The notes under the pieces: generated by a model
What the model was told of the DNA's origin: nothing
The model's input: the letters and a program-made list of their open reading frames with translations, nothing else
Databases searched by the model: none
Source: Zygnema cylindricum
Taxonomy: Eukaryota; Streptophyta; Zygnematophyceae; Zygnematales; Zygnemataceae
Assembly: GCA_037447655.1 (NCBI GenBank)
Contig: JBBHKE010001414.1
Span: forward strand, 1-64,000
Length of the DNA stretch: 64,000 nucleotides
Direction of reading: 5' to 3'
Shown here: positions 48,601 to 61,700 of the stretch, in pieces
Position numbering within the stretch: position 1 is the stretch's first letter
How the letters are laid out: each line of letters starts with the position of its first letter
Made by a program: the position numbers and the translations under genes

Positions 48601-51600
48601 GATCTTTTCAATGTCTAAACTATTGCAAGCACGTGTTTTCTATTGATGTCTTCAAGCCTCTGGAAACGTGGGCCTTTATCTTTTCCAGAAAGTGAATGGC
48701 GGGTTTGTTTTAGATTGCAGAGTTTTGCGTTGTATTGTCGGTTTAAGGCAATCCTGGTAAAATCTTTTGCGGGTTATACTCGTAGAGTAGTTTTTGGCTG
48801 CCATATGACAAACGTTGTGATGATAACATTATGGAAACATATTCATGTCTATTGTTCTTAGAACTACATGTGGGAGGGTTGTAATCTGGACTCTTGAAGT
48901 GCAAGCTTATGTCATGTAGTGTGACGTGTCATGTCGCATCTATGTGTCTGCTTGATGATTTGGAGTAAAAACAGCAGGCAAGGTTATGTCAGTATGAGAC
49001 TGAGGATTGCAACCGTTTCAGGTGATTAGAGCCTTGTTTTTGATTTGCAATTCTTTCACGGATGACTGAAAAGTGAAGTGCATTTTTTGTCAGTTTTAAA
49101 AAGCTAAAACGGCTCAGCAAAATTTGTGGCTCGAGGGTATGCAATCAATTCCTTCACAAATAAATGAAAATTAATCAAACATGGTTATTTCCCTGCATAT
49201 TTCATAATCGAAAAAATGTTCTAGTTGCTTGTCCTTCAAATACTACATTGGTTTTTTAAATGTGCCTCCATTGGAACATGATCATAAAACTTGAAAATTA
49301 ATTGCTGCCCTTCAGGCTCTTCCATTAAACAATGAGATAGCTACAATGTACCATTGGCGTCGTTTCACGATGTACTATCTGTGGGCGAAAAGCACAGACC
49401 AGCATGTGATTGGATAAGCTCGTGTGTTTCAGGCTTTAGTTTTTTGTTGTCAAAATGTTCTGCGAAAGCAAGAAAAAACCTCCACAGCTCTTCTTCCGCA
49501 CTCTCATTTTTGCTTTCCTGTGTGGTGTTTTCTTCCCAGGTTTTAGGTGAGGCTGAAAGAAGTCTCCACGATGCTCTTTGTGTAGTGCGTTGTCTTGTCA
49601 ACAAGCGATTTCTCATTGCTGGAGGCGGGGCACCGGAAATTGAAGTTTCTCGGCAGCTAGGGGCTTGGGCCAAAACCTTACAGGGAATGGAAAGTTATTG
49701 CATTCGAGCTTTTGCAGAAGCTTTGGAGGTAAGCAGAGAGATGCAGAATGAAAACTTCTGCAACCAGGGAGTTAGGGGAAGCTATCTGAATTGAATGTCA
49801 CTTGGCTACTGGCATTCTAATAAATGTCTTCTGTGGCACTCCTAGAACCTCGTCAATGCGAGTAGAAATTTAGTTTGCCAAGTTAAATTTTATACTTCGT
49901 GAGCATGAAATCATGGACAAGTTACTGTTGTTTTGCCCGAGTCTAGGGAGGGATTCTATGTTCTGGGAGACATTTCGCGCTGATGCCATTTATGATCCTG
50001 ATTATGCCGAGAATTTTACATGCTCTTCATCTTCTCTTATGCTAGGCTTTTGGTTGTCCTTGTCTTTCTTGCTTTCTTTTTTGTTTTTTTTTCCTTTTGC
50101 GCTCACGTTCTAATAGCTGCATTTGTGGAGTGTCTTTTGTATTCCAGGTTATCCCATACACTCTCGCAGAAAATGCTGGTCTTAACCCAATCGCTATTGT
50201 TACTGAACTTCGAAATCGGCACGCAAATGGGGAGGTAAGTTATTGTCTTCCACTTTGGATGGCTTCTGCATTTATGTATGCCAAGTTTGCAACTGGAAGG
50301 CAGAGATTCTTCCATAATCAAAACTAACTTCAAAGACCTTGGATTTTAAGAGATTGTCTTAATATAGAAAGGTACACAATAGTAGACTGCATGACATTAT
50401 TAAGTCTCTCCATACACATGGTATGATGCCAACATACTTTCCACTTTGTGGAGTTTTACATTTGAAGAACATTGGACCCTGTGAATCCAGGTCCTGTTCC
50501 TTTTTTCGAACTAACTGACAGCACGTTTGGTACATTATGTTCTGTCTGTGATTTGACATTGTGTCTAATTTGACTACTCAAGAAAGTAGGGCTGAACGTT
50601 TTTACTCGAATAACAGTATGCCTTTCTTGGATGCTACACTGCCAATCGCTATTAGAGTAACACACTATTTGAGTGAGTGTTTTTCTTACCCAAAATCAAC
50701 AAATAGTCTTAACAACACTGGTTAGTTAGATGGTCAATAAATTAGCGTGACAAAATATGTAGTGTAGTTAATTATCTTGAAGTGTTATCACTAATAATTC
50801 ATTAACTCTCATAACGATTTGCTGTGTAGTACATCAGCAAGCTCAACTTTCATTGAGTTTGGCAGGAATCACCATTCCATGTTTGGGGATCCTTGTTGAA
50901 CGTTAATCTTTAGGGTTTTATCACCATGGATACTTTTTGGTATCATTTCAAAAGGTGATAATCATGGAAGAAGCAGTTTTCGCTTTATGTGAATTCATTT
51001 TTTATTTAGGTTTGTGGTTTTCCAGTACGGTATGCAAAACTGCTGAAGATAGCATCTGTTGGTTTGATGTTTTGGCCATAAACTAAAATGTTAAGGTTAA
51101 AACTGAATTAACTTCAGTAGTACGACCTGATTTAAATGCTTGTCCATTTACTGAATAAATGTTGTTCGGCACAATTTTTTTTTCACACTACTTGTTTTTG
51201 TGGGTCTCGAGTTCCATTTCTGAGTCCCATAGTGATGGGATGTTGTCCAATTTCCAGTGGTAAATAATTTTCTGTCAGTACCACCGTATATCATTATTAG
51301 AGTTGAAAACACTATATCGTTGTCCCTAAATTCTAGCCCTTGAATACTGATTGTTTTTTTCTTAACGCTAATTCTTTAGACAGTTTAGGTTGACCCCACG
51401 TCAATAATTTCTTTTCTCTAATTCATTCTGCACCTTGTTAAGATTCTGGAGGAGTAGTCCTTGAATATTTTGTTTGATCCATAATATCATAGTTTTATGT
51501 TCCTTTTCTCTCATATCATCTCTGTCTTGGACTCCGATTCTGAGAACATTGCTTTAATTTGGTAGTAAGGAAAAGATATTTAGCGTGCCTGCAAATTTAT

Positions 51601-51811
51601 GGGAGCAATAAATACGTCTTATACTGAGATATGAGCTTCTGGTATGCATTTGCAGGTGAATACTGGAATAAACGTGCGAAAAGGAACCATCACAAATATT
51701 TTGGATGAGAATGTTGTTCAGCCTCTCCTTGTTAGCACGAGTGCTGTGTCCCTAGCAACAGAGTGTGTTAGAATGATATTGAAGATAGATGATATAGTCA
51801 TCACAAGGTGA
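42685..51811 (+). CDS. CCT4: T-complex chaperonin subunit delta (CCT4)
   Basis: Exons: 42685-42876, 43420-43504, 44438-44550, 45631-45714, 46234-46362, 46532-46699, 47241-47540, 48456-48527, 49540-49728, 50148-50234 and 51656-51811. All phases fit, giving 524 aa; plant CCT4 is about 535 aa. ATP-site motifs are present: [26 protein letters not shown] and GGGAPEIE. The block [12 protein letters not shown], the [19 protein letters not shown] segment and the C-terminal [18 protein letters not shown] identify the delta subunit rather than another CCT paralogue. The protein is one of eight subunits in the cytosolic TRiC ring that folds actin, tubulin and other clients. [12 protein letters not shown] has Gly where Asp is usual. 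The ATG at 42685 is favoured over an upstream in-frame ATG at 42631 because the latter adds only a pyrimidine-leader translation. Intron 10 contains a TA-flanked MITE. Confidence 0.97.
46836..46869. repeat. Perfect 14-bp hairpin in CCT4 intron 6
   Basis: TCAGGTGACTCTCT pairs perfectly with AGAGAGTCACCTGA across a 6-base loop CAGGTG. The left arm reads as an acceptor-like TTTCAG followed by GTGAC, and the loop contains AGGTGAG, a donor-like string. It lies 137 bases into the intron. Confidence 0.9.
50637..50826. mobile_element. TA-flanked MITE, copy 5, short (190 bp), in CCT4 intron 10
   Basis: The left end CACTGCCAATCGCTATTAGA and right end CATAACGATTTGCTGTG are diverged inverted repeats of the family seen at 2924, 9893, 14734 and 22429. 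TA is present on both sides (50635-50636 and 50827-50828). The interior is only short AT-rich sequence with TTAACACT-type ends. A weaker candidate of similar layout lies at about 51281-51385. Confidence 0.75.
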
Positions 51812-53373
51812 TGGGAGGACAAATTTTGCTTGTCTTGATTTTTTGTTGTTCGTATCAACGTCACACGTTGGAACCACTTGAATGCGTCTCCAACACGAGT
51901 TTGAAGTTTCCATACGTCTCTTTGTAATGTCTGAGGAAGGGATACTTGAATTTCGATGATGGGATGTGCATGTGGCATGCGGCTCTTCTATTCAACTCAG
52001 AATTCCTGGATTTGCTGTCTTGCCCCTATTGATCAAACTGGTGTGAAACCGAAGGGAAGAACATGGGCTGTTAGCCCTAACAGATTCAGCATTGTGGAAA
52101 GTCACAGTCTCACATCATGTCTATTGGCACCTCGAGGCGAAATTACCTTGAAGCTTGCTGGTTTAGTATGGATGAAACTCTGTTTCAGTTGTGTAGGCTT
52201 ATTTGGCTGTCGAATTGCGTCCTGTGTTAGCTCGTTGTTATCGTTCATCTATGTTAAAAATAACGCGTTTTGTCCATCGGAATTTGAGGTTCTTTTTTAA
52301 GTTGTTGTTGTTGCACATGTTGGTAACTACCAGTATTCGCAGTCTGACATCAGCAACAATTGACTCCTGTTCCAACAAAATTCCGTAAAACAGTGATCTA
52401 AAGTTTTCTCAAGTCCAAAAGGCAAAAGCTCATCCGTTACAAGAAAATGAATATACGGCAGTAGTGGGGCACAAACCTCTATTACTGTGGTACGGCCGAA
52501 CCGCCAACGGTGCGCCTCCCGAAGCCAGTCCGTCAGCGCAAGTCGCCCACTAGTGACAATCTTCAATCCACGACGTTCCCTTATGGCCGCAGCTGAATAT
52601 AGTACTGTACTATATATTACAGGGAAAGGTACAGGTAAAGTACTACGATAGTTTGTTTGGGCTGGGAGACTCGTTATATGCCAGCTACCGAGGCCAACTG
52701 GATTTGTCGCGGGCATCCAGCAGCCACAAAGATGTGGCAGTTTCTCACATAGAACAAGGTCCCAACAGAACGAGCTTAAGCGTCAGCACGCTGACCCAGC
52801 CAATCTGACGGCCGCCCAGAATCGGAGCGAACGGCTATGACGTAAGTCTTCCATGCTCGTCACTTACATCTGACCGCTCATCTGGTTTGGCAGTTTCTGC
52901 GAGGTCCTAAAATGAATATGTCAAGCTCGCAGTTCTCCAAGTTGCTCGCCATCTGTACGAAAGGTACAGAAATTACAGAAATTGCGGACCAATCTACAGG
53001 CTGTACAAGTACAGTAGGTATCATAGCTAACCGAGAACCCAGGGCTGACATTGTACGAAGCGGCCATGGCGGACATGGCCGTTTCGCATCGGTTATGTTG
53101 CTCTTAGGTTTCTTTACAGCTTCCCTTTGACGCAACGCATGAGAGCCTGGCGTTTACTGTCGTCTGATGTATTCTTTGTGAAGTATCTGTTCTTATGGGT
53201 TGCGGGAACGGCGAGGATCGTTTTGGAGCTCGGATGAGGCTAAGACTGTCATTCGAGAAAAGTTTTGAACTGATGGCGTCCATGCCATCTTTATGTGCGC
53301 GATAAGCGTGCCGAAAGGCTGAGGGATGTTGATGCAGCTGTATAGGGGAAAAACGGAAGTAGACGACGAATCT
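51812..53373. other. Intergenic region between CCT4 and the receptor kinase
   Basis: This should contain the CCT4 3' end and the promoter and leader of the kinase gene. A 130-codon minus-strand frame at 52327-52716 has no recognisable domain. Nothing else is supported. Confidence 0.5.
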
Positions 53374-56300
53374 ATGGCGTGTGCGAACTCTTGTATTTGT
53401 CAGACGGTCAGCAACTCGAAGTTTAGAAGGAGGAACGTGTCAATTCTAGTTTTGTTTCTTATATTATTGGAGTTTTCTGCTACGTCTTCTGCCTTGGATG
53501 AAGGTTTGTTTAGCCACTCAACTTTCTAGGCTTCCGCCGGCTTCAAATGCGCATGTTTGAAAGATGTTACAAGAAACGGTAGGGCTCTTATTTGCATTAT
53601 TCTTTTTGAGTATTTTCTGTCAGACAAAACAAATGTGTGAGATACTCATTTTCACGAGCTGCGTGGTGTATTCTCGAGTTACATGCGGAAATCCGAAACA
53701 TTTCTGTAGTTTTCTTTTGAGTTGTTTCACTTCATGTAGAGAGCCGTCCTGGTAGTTTCAGTTTCGGCTTCTTAATTGAAGCACTGGTAAGGTAAAAGGA
53801 GTTTGCTTTTGATGTTTTTATGTCCTTGTTTTTTATGTTGTGGGTCCCGAGTGTTCAGTTGACATGTCCCTCTCCGAATGAGCTTAAGAATTGTTTAATT
53901 TTTCCTCTTTTCTTGAATTTGGACGATGCTGCAAATCGAGGCCAGTTTCTGTTTGGGTATGCGAAATGTGCAGGAGCTTTCAAATGTTTTATACACATGC
54001 TTTAATGAGTCGAGTGTCCTACCGTCCTTTCTTAAGCACCGCACAAATGAAGATTTATCCTTGTGTGTTTTTATTTGTCTTGTCAAGCAATTAGTATTTT
54101 AGGGTTTTGAAAGATGTCCTGGCCGGCAGCCCTAGTTCTGTGGGTGACTGGGATTTCCCAGACAGCGGCTTATCTTGTAGACTGAAGCTTTTGCTGAATA
54201 TTTATCGAGCAAAGCTTATTTTGGGTATTATGTCTTGTTAGAGATGACTATTTTTTATATCTATTATGTTTCCTTGTCCATTTATTCGATACACGGAAAG
54301 TAGAGCCATGCTGCTGGTTAATCAGAAACTGCTTTGGCTGGTTGCCTTATCATGTCTTTAAAATGACATGCTTCAGATCTTACTTCCAATGTCTGGATTT
54401 GACAATTTGTCGAATCTATTTTGAATATCCTATTTTGGAGACTTGAGGCTTGATGGGTGAGAGAAGGTGTCTCAAGTAGTCGAATTCTTTGTTTAGCTGT
54501 TTATATCTGTCAAAAGGCATGGTGTTCGAGTTGGAGTTGACAGTCAGCTAATAGGATATGATTGTGATGATGAAAGCTGACGATTGCGTGACATAAGAAT
54601 TGAAGTTGTACGATTAACTGGTGCTGTTGTTGTTTGTTCCTACTGTGCCGAGCCCTGCATTTTGTAATTATCCTTTCTGAGTGGTTTAATTCGGGACTCT
54701 ATCAGGTCGCCAAGGCAGATTGAAATTTGGGAAGGAGCGCATTAGATATCCAAATCGAGTATTGACTCAGGAAGGTGTGTATAATTACCCCCTTTTAAGA
54801 GAGCTGAAGAGAAAGGGAAATAGCTCTTACATCTTGGAATCAGCATGCATCTTTGCCATTTCAAACCTCTTCTATTTTAATTTAGAAATTTAAAATATTG
54901 CTGTCATGGCTGCTGTTTGTGGATGGGATTCAATTATTTATTACATTCGCTTTGATCTTCTGAGTTCTTATGATCATATCCCTGTTTTGTTTATCAGTTA
55001 CGTTGATGTGTCGGGCTTTGACTGTAGCATTTTTTTACAGTTCACCTGTATATATTTTTTTGTATTTGTGATAATCTTAAAGAAAATTTTAAAATCTCTT
55101 ATCTGCAGCATGCTACATAGTTGCAGGTGGTATGGTCAGTTGAATATGTGGGGTGCATATCAGAGAACAACCATATCGGGCACAATAAACTTTTTAATGT
55201 ATTCATCATTGGACTGTATTCATCCTCGGAGTGTATTCATCATTTAAATTTATACACCATACTAATTCATATCTGCAGGTGATCTTCAAGAAATTGACTG
55301 CCTATGCTAACCTTCCGAACTGACCATTCTTGTTGTTGTTGTTGTCTTCTATTTTCCCAGCTACTCCTGAGAATTCTAATGTGACACAGAGCTGTACGGG
55401 TGTTTGTAATAATGATTGGGAAAGTCCTGCGATTGGCTGGAGCCCCCCAACATGCTCTTGTGTTTACCCTCTTCGATTAGAGGTGCAGCTAAGCAATCGT
55501 AGCACACGAGTTTCGGAAGTCATGGCTTTTGTTGCTCAAATGTTTGGCCTCCTTTCTTCACAAGTGGTTTTTAAAAAGATAAATTACGTCCAAAACAACG
55601 AGGTGCAGCTGGACATAAAACCCACCAATGGCACACGGGTACCAACTATTTTGAAAAACGAAATTATTAATAATATTTTAAAGCCCATCGAGTTGCCGTC
55701 AAAAGTTGGAAATATCACATTGATTACAGTGACACAGCTGAACCCACCGCCACCTCCCCCGCCAAGTAAGCCATTCTTCTCACTGACGCCCTGTTATGGC
55801 TATGTGGGATAGAAGGACAATGGAAAGGAAACAAATGGAGAAGGTGAAGGACTTAGAAGTGAAAGGCCAGGCTCCTCAGCTCCAAGACACGACAATGGAG
55901 GCCATTTGGGGGAGATGGCTTGGATATGTCTTATTGTTCGTCCGTAATTGACTTTGTTCTTTTTGGAAACACCCTGTGTAATTAGTTTAATAGGAATTCA
56001 ACAATAGTTTCCACCTTCTGTTCTTCTGGCATTGCGTGTGACTTGTATAGTGTATTTGAAAACATCATTGTTCAATTCTGTGACCACTGTTTCAAATTCT
56101 TATTTGCCCATGATTCACTTACCAATTAGCGTTTGTTTGTTTCTCACCAAACTGCCGATTTTTTGTTGAACTGCAGGCCCCCCTTTACCTCCCAGTCCCC
56201 CTCCTCCTCCTCCTCCCCCAAATCCCCCCCCATCTCCCAAGAAAGCGGGTTTAAGTTTGGTCATAATAATAGGTATTGCAGCAGGTTCTTTTGTTCTTCT

Positions 56301-59300
56301 TCTTGCCTGCCTTTGGCTTCTGTGCGTTTGCAGACAGCCGAAGCGCGATGAGGAGAAAGACACTGAAAAGAGTAAGTTCTGATGACCTTTTGGCTCTTTT
56401 TGACTCTCGTTGAAGGTGCAAATTGAAGAGGAGTTGATACCATTAGAAGTCAGTTTCCTGCTTGAATATGGTTTAAGGGTTCCACTGGACATGTAACCGC
56501 CTTTTTTCATGGATGGACATAAGCTGCTGAGGCTTCTGATGAGTTTTTATGTCATTGTAAGAGACTATCAGCTTATTAAACAAAAAACATCGTGTTCTTT
56601 GTTTTTATGTGTGGCTTTGCAAATCTGCAACACCACTGTCATTTTGTAGTCTCTATTTCATTGAACAATTATCACATAGTCTAAATGACGGGTATTTTGC
56701 TTGACTCTGCTACACCGTCCATTGTTATTAGCATTAGTGAATTATTAGTGTTAACACTTTATTAACTGATACATTAAATTACGGTTTTCAACGTGGCGAC
56801 TATTGGGCAATTGTGTTATTGACACAAATTTATGATTTCGGGTCAAAGAAACACTACCTGGAGTTAAGAGTGATGAACTCTGACAGCGATGGGTGGTTGG
56901 AGTTTGCGTGGACCACCAAAGCCTTTTCAAACAATCCTTTTTCTCTGCTTTTATTACGTTTTATGATTTCTCTTATGTACTGCCGTCAAAACTTTTATGA
57001 AGGCCGGGGAAATTACAAATATTGTGCCATGCAGGGAGAATTAACTATATCTTAGTGATCCCATCTGCTGCTCAGATTAGTTTGCATTTCATAACTTTGG
57101 CCGAGGCTAGCTTTCCAACTTTTTTCCATTTGATTTTGGTCTCTGTGATGATCGGTGTAGTTATTGCCAGTTTGTAAGTGGGTTTTTTAGGTTTTGATTT
57201 TACTGTGGTGTTCGCACTGGAGGGCTGGTCCTAAAAAAGATCCCACTCGTAATTTTAGGTCCTTTTGGTGATTACTTCAGGGTTTTGGGGTGTCGATTAT
57301 GTAGTTCCCATTGGAGGGCTCGGCCCAAAAAAGCCTCCCCTCCGAGATTCAAGCGTTCCACGACCTATGAGCACTCGAGTCTTTTCGTTTGACGAGCTCT
57401 TGGAAGCAACAAACAAGTGAGTATTCTTTTTAATTCTTGGTTTTGTGTTTTTTGAAAACGGCCCTTTGTAAGTTTGTTTTCCACACGGTACTGGCAAAGA
57501 TGGGTGCATTCATTTGACGTCTATTAATACGTATTTCTGGGATTTTTTTTCAATCATCTTCATGATTCGAAAGCTCGGAATTGCATGTTAAAGGCAGTTA
57601 CCACAATCCTGATAAGGTTTTGGTTGAGGTTCATTCTGGGAAATGGCAGTTTTGACTCTTTGATGATGCTTGGAGAAGGAGGTTTTGGACGTGTGTATCG
57701 AGGAACCCTGCGAGATGGGACAAACGTGGCCATAAAAAAACTCGCTAGCGGTAGTCATCAAGGAGATCGTGAGTTTCTGGTCGAAGTGGAGATGTTGAGT
57801 CGATTGCATCATCGACATTTGGTGAAGCTGGTGGGATATTATGCAAGTAGAGATTCGCAGCATCAGCTCCTCTGTTATGAACTTGTGCCGAATGGCAGTC
57901 TCGAATATTGGCTACATGGTAAGTCTCGGCACAAATTGGTCTTTGTCTTGTTCCAATCAGTCTCTTCAGAGTCATTTTGTCGCTTGTTATCTTTGTTTAG
58001 GGACTGGGAGAAAGATGAGTGGTGGTTTTTCTGTTGGGACTGGGAGAAAGATGAGTGGTGGTTTTTCTGTTGCTATGTTGCTAAGTTTTTTGCGGTAATA
58101 TGGATATCCATTGCAGTAATAGCTATGACTGGTACACTCTACTTTATGTACGTCCTGAATTACTAATACGGTGAATAATACTTATCTGGTGCCGGTTTTC
58201 TTTTGGCTTTGACCATAAAATAAATTTCTTCCAAAACACTACTTCTAAAACGGTAAACAAATGTCATCCATGTCGTTCAGAACAAATGAATCAATGACAA
58301 CAGGATAATCTTCACATTGATAATCTATTGACTCTTATGGCGATTCGTTGTGTAGTGCACCTTCAATTGCTGTTAAATTTTGTGAGCTTAAAGCGGACTT
58401 AGTTTCAGTAGCAAGTATTTCGGCTTGGATGCCTTGGCTCATTTTGGTCCACTTTTTAATTGTTGCAATCAACCGTATTTCATGGTTTTATACGAAAAAA
58501 CCTCGGCATTGTACTAGAGTTTTTCACTCTTAGGAGGATGAATGATGCCCCTATAGGCTTTCTTGCAGGATGGTATTAAGTAGGATTTGAATGGTGCAGG
58601 TAATCTTGGGGATCGTCAATGTCTTGATTGGGACACAAGAATGAAGGTGGCTATTGGGTCGGCTAAGGGGCTTGCATACCTTCACGAAGATAGTCAACCG
58701 TGTGTTATTCACAGAGATTTCAAGGCGAGCAACATTTTGCTGACCATGGATTTCCACGCCAAAGTCGCTGACTTTGGTTTGGCAAAACAGGCTCCGGAAG
58801 GTCAAGGGGCGTATGTCTCGACACGAGTCATGGGCACTTTTGGGTAAGGAAGCTTTTCATTTTTTATTTTTTATTTTTGTTTTGTAATCAACAAAAAAAC
58901 CCTCATGTTTAGGGCAGTTTTGGGGAAAGTTGTTGCCATTCGAAATGGAGATGCAGCAAGGAACTCGCTTGCAAACGGGGATGTAACTGGAGGTAGAGGT
59001 TGTTTTGGACATTCTGATGAACCCAATATTGGCAAATTGTCCACAATAGTCACCGGTATTCCGCATTTTCCGAAAACAGTGTTGCATATTTTGACGGTTC
59101 TGTGTGTTTGCGAGCAATGCTGAATATTGTTTACTATTTTTAGGGTTTGGTTGAGGACAAATCAAACCGCCTAAAATATTTTGCCGATTCAATTGTGCTG
59201 GTCAATATAGTTGCAGGAACAGTTTAAGCCTACTGTAGTATTCGTTCCCAATACTACTGCAGTTATACCATAGACAACCTGCTACTTTTTCGTTCACCTG

Positions 59301-61700
59301 TCTTCTCTTCCTCGCTTTCTGCTTTCTTCTCTCAGCTGCTACCTTCTGCTTTCAATTTTCACAACTTCAAATTTCATGTCTTCTCAATCTGCTGACTGTT
59401 ACTTTCTTCTGATTGCTTACGACCTTTATTTTGGTTTTATAAACCTGTTTTCTTTTTTTTCTAATGATTTCGTAGTTAAGTTGTTATTCTTTTCAATGCC
59501 TTTTTCCTATAGGCGTGACATCCCTCGACATGTAACAATTTCTTAGACCTTCATCATGCAATGGGCATCAACAGACATCCATTATTCTGTTACAATTTAT
59601 TTCTATCATATGCATTTTTTTTCTTAACTTTCCTAATATGATGCTACTCCCAAATATGGGGGAAGGAATGGAGGTTTTGCCTCATGTTGTTGCCACATAC
59701 TTTCTCAATCATCTATTCTCCTAGTGAATTCGGTGACACATGATTTTCACTGGTCCTCCTGTACAGATGTTCTTCACTTGTCCAAAAGCGAATTGGTCAA
59801 TGAGTGAAGAAAGTCTTCAATTGCAAATTTGTTGTTAAAGAAATCACCATTTGCTTTATGATTTAGGACTTGGTGTTAATCCAAGAATTGCACAAGACTT
59901 TGATTGGGCAAGGAGTGAAGAAAGTCCGGGCAGGGAAATTTGTTGTTAAAGGATTGACTCTTTATTATTTAGGACTTGTTGTGTATTAGAGATTTTCACA
60001 TGACTTTTAACTACTTTTTCTATTATTGGATTAGGATTGGGAAAAATCCTGAATGGCAAATTCGTTGTCAATTTGTTGAAGGATTGACCAACTGATTTAT
60101 ACTTGTTGTAAATCGGAGAATTGCACAAGACTATCTTCTTTGTTTATTGATTTTTTTTTGGTGACTTGTGCAGATATGTTGCACCAGAATATGCAATGAC
60201 AGGTCACCTTTTGGTAAAGAGTGATGTGTACAGCTATGGGGTAGTTCTTCTAGAGCTCTTGACAGGGAGAAAACCCGTGGACATGTCTCAACCTAATGGA
60301 GAAGAGAATCTTGTCACGTGGGTATGAGTTTTTCCATCCACCGGCATCATTATTATCCCTTCTCAGAAACAAATTTGTGTGCAACTTGCTTCTTTTTTAT
60401 GGCATTATAGAAACCTGTTTAAGAATCCGATGAGTATCTCCCTTCTGTTTTCGGTATTGAACAAACGTAACACCACAGTATTTATCACAGTTAAATTATT
60501 TTCTTCTGTCCGGTTATTTGAACCAAGTGGCAATCATTTTTTCGGGAAAATCAACAAAATCAAACACGGTTTGCTATAATGTGAACTTGTATCTATTTGT
60601 TTAAAGGTGAAGTTTTAGAAATGCAGCTCAAGTACCAGTATAGTACAAATACTGTTGAAGGGGGAGAGCAGGTGGGAGGGTATCTAGGCGGGTCTTTTTT
60701 TGTCCTGAAGCTGAGAGAAGAGTGAGGGGAGGATAAGAGTCGTCATTTTGTCTTGTTCCGGAGCTGAGGGAAGAGAGAAGAGGGAGGGGAGAGAATCCAG
60801 GCGAGACCTTTGTTAGGAGATGTGGAGCGTCATCACAAGCTCGTGGATCCCAAGCTCCGAGACAACTATCCTCCGGAAGATTTTGCCCAAGTGGCCCATA
60901 TTGCGGCCGCCTGTGTGGCTTCGGAAGCTTGTCAGAGGCCAACCATGGGGGAAGTAGTGCAGTCGTTGACTCTCGTCCAGGTGAGGATGATGGATTTTGT
61001 TTCATTGAGGTTTGGTAACAGGGTTCTGAACTGGGAAGAGAGGATGGTGGATAGTTAAGGGAGGATGGATGGATTGATGGATGTTTTGTTTTGTGTGTAT
61101 TTGTCATGTCTTTTAGGTTTGTTGACAGGGTGTTCAAACGTGGAACGGAAGATGGAAATGTTGACGGATGTTTGTTTGTTTGTTTTGATTGGTTTGGTTT
61201 GGTTTGGTTTGGTTTTTTTTTTTAGTTAATGGAGCCAATTTTCTGTTGTGATTTTGGACTCTTGTCGTCTGGCAATTGTTCAACACCTTAAAAGTCAATG
61301 TCTTTTCCCCTCTCAGACATTCCGAAATCTTAACTGTTTTTCTTTTTTCCAATTTTTTTTAATCTTTTTCCTTTTTCCTTTTTTCTTCTGTCTTTTTTCC
61401 TTTTCTCAGCGTGAGTCGGATTATCCCTACGGCGAAGGTCCTCTCCCGGAATCGCGTCCTCCTCCTATGGGTTTACCTCCTTTTCTAGAGGTTGCCAATG
61501 TGTCCTCTACATGGCCAGATGTCCTCCGACAAGACAGTATGCATATGGTAGGCCATGCTCCCACCACTCCTGCGTCAGAACAGTCCTTTATATCCACTGA
61601 ATCTGGACCACTTTTCGCTCGACAAGTGTCATCAACGGCTCAAGTACACAGTAAAGTGCCCAATTCATTTGTTTCGGAAGATCTTTACGAGGGAAGGTGA
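53374..61700 (+). CDS. ALE2: ALE2-like receptor serine/threonine kinase
   Basis: Exons: 53374-53503, 54706-54774, 55361-55765, 56177-56371, 57281-57416, 57650-57918, 58600-58843, 60174-60321, 60801-60980 and 61410-61700; all in phase, giving 688 aa (Arabidopsis ALE2 is about 744). The signal peptide is at about residues 20-40 ([15 protein letters not shown]). The ectodomain has the family's [11 protein letters not shown] block, then a Pro-rich stretch (PPPPPPP and [16 protein letters not shown]) before one membrane helix at about 229-251. The kinase domain has [16 protein letters not shown] with Lys at about 341, HRDFKASN with Asp at about 441, [32 protein letters not shown] and [11 protein letters not shown]. 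All catalytic residues are present, so it should be active. ALE2 acts at the plasma membrane in epidermis and cuticle development in flowering plants; the role in this organism is unknown. The 23-codon second exon is well formed but is the least certain. Confidence 0.93.
56713..56780. mobile_element. Left end of a TA-flanked MITE in an ALE2 intron, truncated
   Basis: TA at 56711-56712 is followed by CACCGTCCATTGTTATTAG, a diverged left end of the same MITE family. No right end is visible. A right end without a left end occurs in a later intron at about 58331-58352 (CGATTCGTTGTG followed by TA). Confidence 0.55.
57185..57350 (+). repeat. 91-bp tandem duplication of an ALE2 exon start
   Basis: The exon starts at 57281 after ATTACTTCAG. 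The 65 bases upstream of and into this exon resemble the stretch starting 91 bases earlier at 57190 (TTTTTTAG then GTTTTG). Shared strings include ACTGGAGGGCT versus ATTGGAGGGCT and CCTAAAAAAG versus CCCAAAAAAG. The upstream copy keeps an AG acceptor but has lost the coding frame downstream. Confidence 0.7.
58001..58072. repeat. 36-bp exact tandem duplication in an ALE2 intron
   Basis: Two identical copies of a 36-base unit starting GGACTGGGAGAAAGATGAGT lie 80 bases after the donor of exon 57650-57918. Perfect identity means it is recent. Confidence 0.95.
59789..60135. repeat. Degenerate tandem repeat, about 110-bp unit, in an ALE2 intron
   Basis: Three diverged copies share TGGTCAATGAGTGAAGAAAG or a variant, AAATTTGTTGTTAAAG, ATTTAGGACTTG and AGAATTGCACAAGACT. 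The last copy ends 38 bases before the acceptor of exon 60174-60321. Confidence 0.75.

Noticed and set aside
52327-52716. 129-codon minus-strand frame between CCT4 and the kinase gene
   Set aside because: No known motif, no signal peptide, no neighbouring exons in phase.
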